NCBI GenBank assembly: GCA_002279765.1
Contig: NCCR01000071.1
Span: 5,173 to 69,172 of the forward strand
Direction: 5' to 3'
Source: Verrucomicrobia bacterium 12-59-8
GTDB lineage: Bacteria > Verrucomicrobiota > Verrucomicrobiae > Verrucomicrobiales > Verrucomicrobiaceae
DNA: 64,000 nt
Position numbers and translations under genes: made by a program. This document shows, in pieces, positions 16,567-25,418 of the stretch (positions within the stretch are counted from its first letter, which is position 1; each line of letters starts with the position of its first letter). Below the pieces are notes generated by a model. The model made no database searches and was not told the DNA's origin. It was given only the letters and a program-made list of their open reading frames with translations.

Positions 16567-16857
16567 TCGGTCCATGAAGACCCAAGGGGTGCCAGCCGCA
16601 TCCGCCCGGCGGAACTCGCTGCCCTCTTGCAGCAGCGCCGCGTTCTGATCCTCTCGGGCGGCAGCGATGACCGCGTGCCATGGGAATATGTCTGCGGTTA
16701 CGCTGAACGACTGAAGGCAGGCGGGCTGGAAGTCACGTCACACCGATTCGAAGGCGAAGATCATTTTCTGTTTTTTCGTCAACGCGTAGAAGTCATGAAA
16801 ATCGTTGCTGGGTGGATTGCAGCCGCATCGGCGACACGCATTCCTTCAACCAACTGA
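16567..16857 (+). pseudogene. Alpha/beta-hydrolase C-terminal remnant
   Basis: An open frame without ATG runs from a stop at 16564 to 16857. Its translation (RRVLILSGGSDDRVPW, then FEGEDHFLFF) matches the end of an alpha/beta hydrolase: the strand and loop with the catalytic Asp region and the His of the triad, and a final helix ending in VAGWI. The N-terminal two thirds, including the nucleophile elbow (GxSxG), is missing, so it cannot be an active enzyme. The missing part may have been removed when the adjacent Rrf2 region was acquired. Confidence 0.55.
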
Positions 16858-16870
16858 ATTCCCCCCCCCA

Positions 16871-18847
16871 TTACCGCGTCCTGCCTTTTTCAGCCAAAGC
16901 GACTTCGGCGGCCCGAATAAGCTTCTGGAGCTGGAGATCGCCGGGCTGGACACGGGCGGCGGCCTGATAATGGTCCAGCGCCCGATGTGGCAGACCGGTT
17001 TGATAATAGACCAGCCCCAGTGCCTTGTGTGTCTGAGGATCTTCCGGCATGGAGGCCAGGATGTCGCGAAAGACGGAGACGGCTTCATCGTACCTCCCCA
17101 CCCCTGCGAGGCTGAGACCCAGAGTAAATGCGACAGGCGGCTTGGCTGTGGCGTTTTTGTCCAGATTGATGAGCTGCAGCGTGGTGTCCAGCGCCTCCTT
17201 GGGGCGGTTGAGCCTGAGCAGTGAGTTGGAGAGATTGAGCAGCCCGTTTTGAAAGCGCGGCTCGATCTTGAGCGCCTCGCGGAAGCAATGCACCGCCTTT
17301 TCGTTCTTCCCGGCGTCGGAGTAGGCCGCGCCCAGATTTCCCCAAGTGCGGTATTTGCCGGGGCTTTTGGCCACCGTGTCCTCCCAGAGGCTTTCACGTG
17401 TCCGCCAGACATTGTTGCGAATGCAGGTCTTCCAGGACAGGGCACCAACACAGAGAAGGGTAAACACTGGAATCCCCACCCGCAGAGCATTGGAGCGGAG
17501 ACCGCTGCTCCGCAGCCAGTCCAGCAGGCATGCCACCAGAATAAAAATGCCGATGGATGGCAGGTAGGAGCGATGCTCCGCCACCAGATCCGGCAGCGGC
17601 ACCAGCCCTGAGGAAACCAGGATGGTCATGAAGAACCAAATCACGCAGGCAAAACCCAGCACAAAGCGCACGTCACCGCGATACCGCCGGAACAAGCTCC
17701 ATGAGGTCAGGAACACTCCGCCCAACACCGCCAAGGCCAGCAGCACCGGCCCCTGCCAGAGCGATTCATAAAGCGGCCACTCAGGATCGAGATTCAATCC
17801 ATTGGGCCAGAACATCTGCCGCAGGTAGTGGGTCATCACCGTCAGTTCCGTCACAAAGTAGTGCCAGTGACTCAGCGGCGCATCCCGCGAGTTCACGATG
17901 TTCATGGCGGCATTGAAGTCATACCCGCCGTGCTGCGCCGCCGCCGTCAGAAACACCAGCCCTGGAATGAGCGGCATGCACAGCAGCAGAGGGAGAGCCC
18001 TGAGGGCCGCCGCCCGCAGCCTTGTGCCCATCACCAGCCAGTCCATCAGCAGGGCCAGCAATGGGATCATGAAGGCATTTTCCTTTGTCTGCATGGCCAG
18101 CAGCACCGCCAGCACCGCACCTGCACGCAGCACCCACCTCCACATCCGTGATTGAACGCAGAGTGAAGCGAAATACAAACACAAGCTCAGGAGCGAAAAC
18201 AGCACCACCAGCGAGGTGAAGCGCTGAATGATGTAGGTCACGGACTCCGTGGCGAGAGGATGGGCCGCAAACAGCAGTGCCGCAGCGGCTGAGATAAACA
18301 GCACGGAACTGCGCTGCAGCTGTCCGGCCAGCATCGAAGTCCGGAGCAGCAAATTCACCAGCGCATAGATCAGGATCGCATTCATTGCGTGAATGCAGAC
18401 ATTGAGCAGGCGGTACCAGTGGGGGTTGAATTCATCCAGCAGGTAGTTCATGCGAAAACTCGCATAGGCGACCGGACGCAGCACGGCATTGACGGCATAG
18501 TCGGGGTCAGAACCTATTTTTGCCGGACGATTCGCGAACTCGTTGAAGTCTTTCAGATAGTCAAAGTTGCCGGCGTCACGAAAGAACGGATTGTCTTTCA
18601 GATAGGTATGGTCATCGAACGCCATGGGAAAATCAGCCGTCCAGGTGTAAAGGCTGGCACAAAGGCCCATCAGCAAGGCTGCCATAGCAGCATGAACCCA
18701 AAGCAGGGATGCGCTTGAAGTCTGGACGGGGGGCTGCTCCTGCGGAACAAGAACGACCGGAGATGCGGCTTGGATAACAGGCGGGGTCGTGACTGAATGA
18801 GTCACGGATTTACCGCTGGGATGTTTGCTGCGTCTGCGTTTTGACAT
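16871..18847 (-). CDS. TMTC-like GT-C membrane glycosyltransferase with TPR repeats
   Basis: 658 aa from ATG 18847 (MSKRRRSK). After a cytoplasmic basic/proline-rich leader, a helix at about 50-70 is followed by a lumenal-type loop (FDDHTYLKDNPFF) and roughly ten membrane segments, the arrangement of GT-C enzymes. The loop YESLWQGP resembles DUF1736 of eukaryotic TMTC O-mannosyltransferases. The last 180 residues are four TPR units (WGNLGAAYSDAGKNEKAV, ALGLVYYQTGLPHRALDHY). Predicted to transfer a sugar from a polyprenyl carrier to proteins at the cytoplasmic membrane (family-based inference). Confidence 0.8.
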   Translation of the reverse strand: MSKRRRSKHPSGKSVTHSVTTPPVIQAASPVVLVPQEQPPVQTSSASLLWVHAAMAALLMGLCASLYTWTADFPMAFDDHTYLKDNPFFRDAGNFDYLKDFNEFANRPAKIGSDPDYAVNAVLRPVAYASFRMNYLLDEFNPHWYRLLNVCIHAMNAILIYALVNLLLRTSMLAGQLQRSSVLFISAAAALLFAAHPLATESVTYIIQRFTSLVVLFSLLSLCLYFASLCVQSRMWRWVLRAGAVLAVLLAMQTKENAFMIPLLALLMDWLVMGTRLRAAALRALPLLLCMPLIPGLVFLTAAAQHGGYDFNAAMNIVNSRDAPLSHWHYFVTELTVMTHYLRQMFWPNGLNLDPEWPLYESLWQGPVLLALAVLGGVFLTSWSLFRRYRGDVRFVLGFACVIWFFMTILVSSGLVPLPDLVAEHRSYLPSIGIFILVACLLDWLRSSGLRSNALRVGIPVFTLLCVGALSWKTCIRNNVWRTRESLWEDTVAKSPGKYRTWGNLGAAYSDAGKNEKAVHCFREALKIEPRFQNGLLNLSNSLLRLNRPKEALDTTLQLINLDKNATAKPPVAFTLGLSLAGVGRYDEAVSVFRDILASMPEDPQTHKALGLVYYQTGLPHRALDHYQAAARVQPGDLQLQKLIRAAEVALAEKGRTR

Positions 18848-18965
18848 GGCTTCAGTGAGGTAAATTTTTGATTCGCAGTATTTTGCCCCGAAACACCCCC
18901 TCCCATCAAAAGACATGACCTGTCGCGTCAAATGCCACCCATGCTAAAGCAATCACGTATTACAG

Positions 18966-19643
18966 CTAGGCACCATGGTCGCGCACCCATTGCCCGGCAC
19001 GCAGGTACAGCTCGGCGGCACTTCGCATCTGCAGCTTTTCCTTGATGCGGGCACGGTAGGTTTCGACCGTCGATTCCCCTAAATTGAGGGTCTGGGCAAT
19101 CTCGCGCGTGCTCTTGCCGCGGCCAAGCATTTGAAACACTTCCAGTTCGCGGTCCGCGAGCGTTTCCATCCCGGCCAGCTCGGTGTTGCTGCGTTTCTGC
19201 GTCATGCGCTCCAGCAGCTTTGCCGTCATTTGCCGGCTGGCGTACACATCCCCTTTCATGACGCAGCGAATGGCCTCGATCACCTCAGTGGAGGCTTCAT
19301 TTTTGGTGATGTAGCCCTTGGCTCCAGCACGCAGGGCGCGCTCGGCATACAGCTCCTCATCATGCATGGAGAGCACGAGCACGTTGATGTCCAGCCCCTG
19401 CGCCTTGATGTCTTTGAGCAGTTCCAGCCCGCTGGAGCCATGCAGGGTGATGTCCACAATGGCGATGTCGGGCTTGGTCTCCAGGATCAGCTGCATGGCA
19501 TCACGGATGTTGTCCGCTTCTCCGCAGATGGACATGCCCAAATCACGGTTAATGAGCTGTCCCAGATGTTCACGGAACATGGGATGATCCTCGACAAGTA
19601 GAACCTTGTAACCGTTCGCCGCTTTGATTTCAGTTTTCTTCAT
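18966..19643 (-). CDS. NarL/FixJ-family response regulator
   Basis: 225 aa from ATG 19643; an ATG two codons earlier is equally possible. The receiver domain shows VLLVEDHPMFREHL (acidic pair), the phosphoacceptor Asp64 in AIVDITLHG and Lys in YITKNEAS. The C-terminal LuxR-type HTH contains LADRELEVFQMLGRGKSTRE and LGESTVETYRARIKEKL. Its start overlaps the 3' end of the histidine kinase gene by 14 bases, so the two are a cognate pair. It is the last gene of the six-gene sugar operon starting at 24027. Confidence 0.94.
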   Translation of the reverse strand: MKKTEIKAANGYKVLLVEDHPMFREHLGQLINRDLGMSICGEADNIRDAMQLILETKPDIAIVDITLHGSSGLELLKDIKAQGLDINVLVLSMHDEELYAERALRAGAKGYITKNEASTEVIEAIRCVMKGDVYASRQMTAKLLERMTQKRSNTELAGMETLADRELEVFQMLGRGKSTREIAQTLNLGESTVETYRARIKEKLQMRSAAELYLRAGQWVRDHGA

Positions 19644-20739
19644 GTTCATTGAGTTGTTTGAGATCTTTCATCTGCACACGGCAGTTCACCAAAGTTCCGC
19701 CTTCGGGTCGAGGCTCGATGGCCAAAACGGCCTGCAGCGCCTGCGCACGGTAGTGCATCGTGCGCAGCCCCATTCCATCGCCACGCGTACGTGAGGTGGG
19801 CGGCATGCCTTTGCCATTGTCTTCCACCCGCAGTTCCAGCAATTCGTCCGCGAGCTTCATGCCAATGTGAATCTCCGTGGCACCGCTGTGCTTGACCGCA
19901 TTCGCCACGGCCTCCTGGGCGATGCGGTAGAGATGCATCGACACTTCAGGGGCATCCAGCGGCACATCCACGCAGTCGTTGACCACGATGGGGATGCCAG
20001 TGAGACGGCTCATCATTTTCCCCAGATCCGCCAGTGCCGCCGCCAGACCGCTGCGGTCCACATGCACCGGAAAAATGCCGCGCGCGAGATTGCGCGCCTC
20101 CATCACCACCTGCTGCAGAGATCCCTCGATCAGACTGGCGTCATGCGCAGCCTGGATCCCCTGCGCCTGCAGGTCCTCCGCCAGCACGCGCGCCGCACAG
20201 CCGATCGCCGCCAGCTGTTGGCAGATGCCGTCATGCAGATCCTGGCCGATGCGCTGCTGCTCATGCTCGCTCACACTGACGATGTCTTTTTCAAGCTGCC
20301 GCCGTTCCTCCAGCATCTGGATCCGCGCAGCGTCCGCTTCCTGCTTGTTGCGTAGCGCGGTCACGGCAAAGACCACCACGCACAGGTACACCAGCCGGTT
20401 TGCCAGTGCCCAGGCGTAGCCCAGTTGCGTCACATAGGGGGTTGTGCTCAGGTTCGCCAGCCACCACACCAAGCCTGACAGCACCGCGATGAACAGTCCC
20501 GCCCGGTATCCTGCCCACCACACCGCCAGAAAAATAGGGATGCCGTAAAAGACAAACCACGTCACCTCAAAACCGGTGATGTAGTCCAGCCAGCCGATGC
20601 CCAGCGTGAAAAGCATCATCACCCCAATCGTGATCCACACGGACTGGCCGCGCATCACATTCGTTGCCCCCCCCCACAAGCGCGTCAGCCTTGTCTCCAT
20701 TTCTGGCTCGTAAGCGGCTGTGATCGTGCTGGCATTCAT
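19630..20739 (-). CDS. NarX-type membrane sensor histidine kinase
   Basis: 369 aa from ATG 20739, which forms an ATGA overlap with the FdtA-type gene; ATG 20754 is an alternative. Four membrane helices (about residues 30-125) carry only short loops, so sensing is probably within the membrane. HisKA_3 has the phosphoacceptor in RIGQDLHDGICQQLAAIG. The ATPase domain has the N-box region RIAQEAVANAVKHSGA, and VEDNGKGMPP and GDGMGLRTM as G boxes. It pairs with the downstream regulator. Its place inside a sugar-biosynthesis operon is unusual. Confidence 0.92.
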   Translation of the reverse strand: MNASTITAAYEPEMETRLTRLWGGATNVMRGQSVWITIGVMMLFTLGIGWLDYITGFEVTWFVFYGIPIFLAVWWAGYRAGLFIAVLSGLVWWLANLSTTPYVTQLGYAWALANRLVYLCVVVFAVTALRNKQEADAARIQMLEERRQLEKDIVSVSEHEQQRIGQDLHDGICQQLAAIGCAARVLAEDLQAQGIQAAHDASLIEGSLQQVVMEARNLARGIFPVHVDRSGLAAALADLGKMMSRLTGIPIVVNDCVDVPLDAPEVSMHLYRIAQEAVANAVKHSGATEIHIGMKLADELLELRVEDNGKGMPPTSRTRGDGMGLRTMHYRAQALQAVLAIEPRPEGGTLVNCRVQMKDLKQLNEHEEN

Positions 20740-21188
20740 GGCCTCGTCTTCCATCCTTTCACCATACCCGTGAATTCATTGTAATCACGTATGTAATCCA
20801 CCGCTTCATACGGACGCGAAGCCAGAACCATCAGCACTGAATCTGCGGAATGCAGATGCTCCTGAGCCCACACCATGGGCGGCACCAGCACGCCAAACGT
20901 GGGACGGTTCAGGCAGAACTCCACGGAGTTCTCACCGTCATCCACGCGCAGCATGCACTCGCCATGCACGCAGACGAGGAACTGCTCGCACAAGCGGTGG
21001 GCATGCTCGCCACGCGTGCTCAGCGAAGGGATGCCATAGGTCAGAAAGATGCGCTGCGGGACAAACGGCAGATCCTGGGTGAATTCCAGCGCCGTCAGAT
21101 TGCCGCGCACACCGTCCACCACATGGCGCATCTCAAACAGGCGCACACCGCGCACAGAGCAGGTTTGGATGGTGGTTTCGTGGATCAT
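20736..21188 (-). CDS. FdtA/WxcM-type cupin (dTDP-4-oxo-6-deoxyhexose 3,4-ketoisomerase family)
   Basis: 150 aa, the normal size for the family. Diagnostic motifs are RGEHAHRLCEQFLVCVHGEC, the Tyr/Arg-containing RIFLTYGIPS, the PPMVWAQEHLHSADSVLMVLAS strand and the C-terminal DYIRDYNEF. FdtA and QdtA isomerise dTDP-4-keto-6-deoxyglucose to 3-keto sugars used for Fucp3NAc or Quip3NAc. A DegT-type aminotransferase in the same operon would perform the next step. ATGA overlaps on both sides (GT2 and kinase genes) show one transcript. Confidence 0.88.
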   Translation of the reverse strand: MIHETTIQTCSVRGVRLFEMRHVVDGVRGNLTALEFTQDLPFVPQRIFLTYGIPSLSTRGEHAHRLCEQFLVCVHGECMLRVDDGENSVEFCLNRPTFGVLVPPMVWAQEHLHSADSVLMVLASRPYEAVDYIRDYNEFTGMVKGWKTRP

Positions 21189-22144
21189 GCGGACGGTGCT
21201 TTCATGTGGGTTGTCAAAGTGCGGACGAGCGACTGCGGCTTACCCGAAACGGTCAGAAACGCCCGCCCGACGTATTCACCGATGAGCCCCAGCATCAGCA
21301 GCTGCGCACCACTGAAAACAGCCAGCGCCCCCATCAGCGAACCCCAGCCAAGCTGCCGCCGGCCCACAAAAACAGTTTCGAGCACCACCTCCGCCAGGAT
21401 CAATGCCCCCAGCACGCAAAGCAGCACGCCCAGCACACTGGCGATGCGCAGCGGCATGACGCTAAAATCAAACAGCAGGCTCAGCGCCAGCCGGATCAAC
21501 TTGCGCAGGGTGTAACCGCTCCGCCCGCCCTGACGCTCGACATGCGCCACCTCGAGTGTGGCGATGCGGTTAGTGGCGCCGAGAATCAAACCATCCACGT
21601 AGGGGTAGGGGCCGCGATACACCACAATTCGCTCCACCAGCTCACGGCGCAACGCCCGGAAGCTCGAGAGGTAAAGATCCTGCGGCTTCCCGAGCAAAAA
21701 AGTCGCGCAGAGGTTCACCAACCAACTGGCCACATTGCGCGCCCAGTGGTGTTTCTTTTCAGCATAGCGCGAGTAAACCACCTCGGCATCCGATTCACGC
21801 AGGTGACGCAGCAGTTTGACTGCTTCACCGGGTGGATTTTGCAGGTCATCATCCAGATTCACCACAAAGTCGCCACTCGCCTGGCGGTAGCCTTCCAACA
21901 CAGCGGCATGCTCACCGAAATTGCGCGCCAGTTCCACCACGGTCACGGGCGCGGGAAAATCTGCCAGGGCCAGTTTCGCCGCAGCGGCCGTGCCATCCAT
22001 GCTGCCGTCATCCACCAGCACGAGTTCCCAGCTTTCTTTCAGATCCAAAGAGCGAAACGCATCCAGCAGCGGGCGCAGCCCCTTCCCTGTGTTGAACAGC
22101 GGCACCACAAAGCTCAGTACTGGTGCGTTCTCAATTCTTGCCAT
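21185..22144 (-). CDS. Family 2 glycosyltransferase, undecaprenyl-phosphate sugar transferase type
   Basis: 319 aa. The GT-A domain begins LSFVVPLFNTGKGLRPLLDAF and has the DDGSMDGT and NLDDDLQNPPGEAVKL motifs that bind the nucleotide sugar and metal. The C-terminal 90 residues hold two membrane helices (about 230-255 and 265-290), as in ArnC, GtrB and DPM1-type enzymes that load a sugar on a polyprenyl phosphate at the inner membrane face. The final GLIGEYVGRAF motif is conserved. The start overlaps the methyltransferase stop by 14 bases and the stop overlaps the FdtA-type start by ATGA. Confidence 0.9.
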   Translation of the reverse strand: MARIENAPVLSFVVPLFNTGKGLRPLLDAFRSLDLKESWELVLVDDGSMDGTAAAAKLALADFPAPVTVVELARNFGEHAAVLEGYRQASGDFVVNLDDDLQNPPGEAVKLLRHLRESDAEVVYSRYAEKKHHWARNVASWLVNLCATFLLGKPQDLYLSSFRALRRELVERIVVYRGPYPYVDGLILGATNRIATLEVAHVERQGGRSGYTLRKLIRLALSLLFDFSVMPLRIASVLGVLLCVLGALILAEVVLETVFVGRRQLGWGSLMGALAVFSGAQLLMLGLIGEYVGRAFLTVSGKPQSLVRTLTTHMKAPSA

Positions 22145-22910
22145 GCTGCATTCCTCCCGGTGAGTGTTTCATTTTTCGCGCGACAGCAAAAACCGAAGAG
22201 CCAAACGGCAGGCGCAGTTCCCGGCACAGCCCGGCGTCCAGTCTGCCAATGGCGGTCAGCACTGAGTTCATCCAGGCAGGCGTAATCTTCAGGTCCGACT
22301 CACCCGCAGGCCCCTGCTCCGCCTTCATCCGGCTCACGCGCCGCCATGCGAGCAGCGGCAAAAACAGCCAGGCATTCCAGTATTGAATCATCTCAACCAC
22401 AAAACTGGAATCCTCAAGCAGCGTCCGCACCTGACAGGCCGTATAGCGCCGGGCACCACTGACCGCCACATCGTGGGATCCCCGCAGACCGGCAAACGCA
22501 GGCAGGTTCAGCACCAGCAGGCCATCCGGGCGCAGCACACGGCCCATCTCAGCCAGCGCATGCTCCTCATTCACTCCAGCATGATAAAGCACATCCAGGC
22601 TGAGCACGGCATCAAAGGCTGCATCTGAATACGGCAGCGCCTCCACGGAGCCGCTCTGCACGGTGATCAAACCACGTTGGTGGCAGTGCCGCACCGCCTG
22701 TTCCGCAGCATCGACTCCCGCCACATCCAGATCGCACATTTTTTCCCGCAAAAACTCCAGCATGCCGCCGGTGCCGCAACCCGCATCAAGCAGCCGCCCA
22801 CGCAGCGACAGTCGGCCAGCCAGCGCATGCTGCACCAGGCTGCGCAGCACCGCATACCACCAGTGGCGGTCCTCCACCGCCCGCATGGCATCGTATTCAG
22901 CAGCCCTCAT
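22131..22910 (-). CDS. SAM-dependent methyltransferase of a sugar operon
   Basis: 259 aa from ATG 22910 (MRAAEYDAMRAVEDRHWWY, a start typical of this group). Motif I is LLDAGCGTGGMLEFL, the acidic motif II is VAGVDAAEQAV, and DAVLSLDVLYH is motif IV. The EYDAMRAVEDRHWW leader is common to methyltransferases encoded next to GT2 and polyprenyl-linked sugar genes. It overlaps the aminotransferase by 14 bases. The substrate could be the nucleotide sugar, the lipid-linked sugar or a glycan; the sequence does not say. Confidence 0.88.
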   Translation of the reverse strand: MRAAEYDAMRAVEDRHWWYAVLRSLVQHALAGRLSLRGRLLDAGCGTGGMLEFLREKMCDLDVAGVDAAEQAVRHCHQRGLITVQSGSVEALPYSDAAFDAVLSLDVLYHAGVNEEHALAEMGRVLRPDGLLVLNLPAFAGLRGSHDVAVSGARRYTACQVRTLLEDSSFVVEMIQYWNAWLFLPLLAWRRVSRMKAEQGPAGESDLKITPAWMNSVLTAIGRLDAGLCRELRLPFGSSVFAVARKMKHSPGGMQHGKN

Positions 22911-24027
22911 GTTCAAACCTTTCCATGGCTTCAACAACGGCACCCACCGCCTGCTCGGAGAGATAGGGATGCATGGGCAGTGACAGTACCGCAGCCGCTG
23001 CCCGGTCAGACTCCAGCAACAAATCTTGGCCATCGGCAAAAGCCCTCTGCCGGTGCAGCGGCACGGGATAAAGTGCCGCCACAGGAATCCCGGCTCGTTG
23101 CAGGTGCTGCATCAGCGCATCCCGCCGTTCAGAGCGCACCACGTACTGGTGGTAGGCATGCTCACACCCACCCCGCACCATGGGTGCAGTCACCACGCGG
23201 CTGCCCACCAGCCGGGCATCATATTCCGCCGCCAGCCTTCTCCTTTGCAAAACGCTCTCATTCAAAGCGCCTAGTTTCACCCGCAGCACCGCCGCCTGCA
23301 GTTCATCCAGTCGGCTGTTCACCCCGGCATGCTCACTGACGTAGCGCTCCTTCCAGCCGTACTGACGGATGATGCGCAAGCGCTCCGCCAGCTCAGCATC
23401 ATTCGTCGCCACCGCGCCGGCATCTCCCAGCGCCGCCAGATTTTTCGTCGGGTAAAAGCTAAAAGCAGCCGCCCTGCCCAGCGTCCCGACCGTCCGCCCA
23501 TGCCACATGGCGCCGTGCGCCTGCGCACAGTCCTCCAGCAGCTCAATGCCGTGCTCATCCGCCACACGTTGCAGGTTGTCCCAGTCCGCCGGATGTCCGT
23601 ACAAATGCACAACCACCGCGGCCTTCACGCCGCGCCCTTGGGAGGAAGACAGCAGGGCATCCAATGCTTCAGGGCAAAGTGTGAACGTACTCGGCTCAAT
23701 GTCGGCAAACACCGGCTCCGCGCCACTGCGCGCCACACCCGCCGCCACGGCGGAGGGGGCAAAGGACGGCACCACCACCTTGCTACCCGCGCCAAACTCC
23801 AGCGCTCGCAGCATGAGTTCGATCGCATCCGTGCCACTCGCCACGCCCACAACCTGACTGACCCCAAGGAAAGCGGCAAATTCAGTTTCAAAAGCCTCCA
23901 CCTCGGCCCCCAGAATGTAGCTGCCGCTGGCAAACACACGCTGCAGTGCGAGAGCTAGCGCCACTTCATGCCGCCGCTGATCCGCCTGCGGATATAGCAG
24001 AGACCAATGGTTGGATGGGCAGGGCAT
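22897..24027 (-). CDS. DegT/DnrJ/EryC1/StrS aminotransferase (FdtB-like)
   Basis: 376 aa from ATG 24027; a GTG at 24045 would add six residues. It is a PLP-dependent fold-I sugar aminotransferase: GVASGTDAIELML binds the cofactor phosphate, ELLEDCAQAHGA contains the PLP-stacking Asp, and SFYPTKNLAALGDAGA holds the Schiff-base Lys. NSRLDELQAAVLRVKL is the substrate-side signature. With the FdtA-type isomerase in the operon, the likely product is a 3-amino-3,6-dideoxyhexose linked to dTDP. It is the first gene of the six-gene run. Confidence 0.92.
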   Translation of the reverse strand: MPCPSNHWSLLYPQADQRRHEVALALALQRVFASGSYILGAEVEAFETEFAAFLGVSQVVGVASGTDAIELMLRALEFGAGSKVVVPSFAPSAVAAGVARSGAEPVFADIEPSTFTLCPEALDALLSSSQGRGVKAAVVVHLYGHPADWDNLQRVADEHGIELLEDCAQAHGAMWHGRTVGTLGRAAAFSFYPTKNLAALGDAGAVATNDAELAERLRIIRQYGWKERYVSEHAGVNSRLDELQAAVLRVKLGALNESVLQRRRLAAEYDARLVGSRVVTAPMVRGGCEHAYHQYVVRSERRDALMQHLQRAGIPVAALYPVPLHRQRAFADGQDLLLESDRAAAAVLSLPMHPYLSEQAVGAVVEAMERFEHEGC

Positions 24028-24108
24028 AAACCCATCTTCACCCACGACAACCTTGTCGCAAATAACGCCACGCGTAGCGAAAAACGCTACTTTAAGTGAA
24101 GGATTGAT

Positions 24109-25413
24109 TTACAGCAGCCCGCCCGCTTTCACGTCAAGATACTTGTTGGCCAGCGCCACCGGCAGCATCTGCGCAGATTCATCGACCGTGAGCACGCGGC
24201 GTGCACGCAGAGATTCCAGCACCTGGCGGCGCTCTCCATAGTAATGGGTCAGCGCCCCGTATTGCAGCGCGTCGTGCAGATGATCGATGGGGGCTGCCGC
24301 ACGCTGCTCCAGCTCCTGCTCGCGCAAAGTAGCGGCCAGCACCAGATGCCGCCGCTGCATGGCACCGGCGGCTGCCGCCAATGTGGCGCCATCTTCGCTG
24401 CGCAGATTGGTCAGCAGGATCACCAGTGCCCGCCGCCGCTGCAGCGTCATCACGCGCTCAGCCGCCTCGATGAAGTCACTCGGCTCGCTGCTGGTCTCAT
24501 AGTTGTAGAGATGGTTGAGCAGCTTCGGCATGCTGTGCGCGCCTTTGACTGGCGGCAGCCAGCGCTGCACCCCGCCAAAACCCACCACCCCCACTTCATC
24601 CCCCTGACGCAGCGCGATGAAGGCGATGAGCAGCATCGCATTGAGGCAGTGGTCGAACTGGCTGAGCCCGCCGTCCAACGCACGCATGCGGCGGCCGCAG
24701 TCAGGCACCAGCAGAATCGTTTGGTTGCGCGTCTCCTCGTAGTCGCGGCTCACGAGCGTGGAGCGGCGTGACGTCGCCTTCCAGTCGATGCGAGAAAGCA
24801 CATCCCCGTCCTGGTAGTCGCGCAACTGATGGAAATCCAGCGAGGCACCCATGCGGCGGCGCTTGATGATGCCCATCTGCTCCACGCGGTTCGCCATGGC
24901 CAGCATGGCAAAGCGCACCACCGGCTCGTAGTTCGGATAGGCACGTGTTTGGCTCTCCCCCGCGATGAAGTGCAGGTTCCGCCACAAGCCGAAGGCTGAA
25001 TCGACCAGCACATGCGCAGGTGTGAAAGCATGCTGCCCCCGGCGCACAAAGCGGGCTTCATACGAGATCGCGGCATACTCTCCGGGAGGAATGCTGACAT
25101 GGTGCGGCAGCCCTTCCGCCTGTGCAGCCGGTGGGATACCGTCAAACACCTCCAGCTTCAGCGTGCGCCGGGTCGCATGCGTCACCGTCAGCGTCACTGC
25201 AGACCCCACCCCCAGCGCAAAACGTCCGGGCAGCGAGCGCTCAGCCGAGATGCGCCCGCGACGAGGCAGCGTGCAGGCGTCCACCAGCAGCACCAGCAGC
25301 AGAAAGCCGCCCCCAATTTGCCAGAGAATAATGAATCTCTCCCAGACACACGCCGCCACCCCCAGGACGAACCAGGCGACGAGCAGTCGTAGCAGGAGGG
25401 CGGTCGGGCGCAT
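24109..25413 (-). CDS. DUF58 domain-containing protein (membrane-anchored type)
   Basis: 434 aa with two N-terminal membrane helices (about residues 8-45), unlike the soluble DUF58 protein at 5026-5919. The middle part is a beta domain of the longer DUF58 class, and the signature is around residue 200 (GASLDFHQLRDYQDGDVLSR, IDWKATSR). A VWA-like segment follows, with VPDCGRRM replacing the usual DxSxS, so metal binding through a MIDAS site is doubtful. It lies 5 bases after moxR and ends the second MoxR operon. Confidence 0.9.
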   Translation of the reverse strand: MRPTALLLRLLVAWFVLGVAACVWERFIILWQIGGGFLLLVLLVDACTLPRRGRISAERSLPGRFALGVGSAVTLTVTHATRRTLKLEVFDGIPPAAQAEGLPHHVSIPPGEYAAISYEARFVRRGQHAFTPAHVLVDSAFGLWRNLHFIAGESQTRAYPNYEPVVRFAMLAMANRVEQMGIIKRRRMGASLDFHQLRDYQDGDVLSRIDWKATSRRSTLVSRDYEETRNQTILLVPDCGRRMRALDGGLSQFDHCLNAMLLIAFIALRQGDEVGVVGFGGVQRWLPPVKGAHSMPKLLNHLYNYETSSEPSDFIEAAERVMTLQRRRALVILLTNLRSEDGATLAAAAGAMQRRHLVLAATLREQELEQRAAAPIDHLHDALQYGALTHYYGERRQVLESLRARRVLTVDESAQMLPVALANKYLDVKAGGLL

Positions 25414-25418
25414 GAAAA

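Noticed and set aside
24046..24108. Palindrome GTAGCG-aaaaa-CGCTAC as terminator of the DUF58 gene
   Set aside because: On the minus strand no T tract follows the stem; it may be a weak hairpin only.
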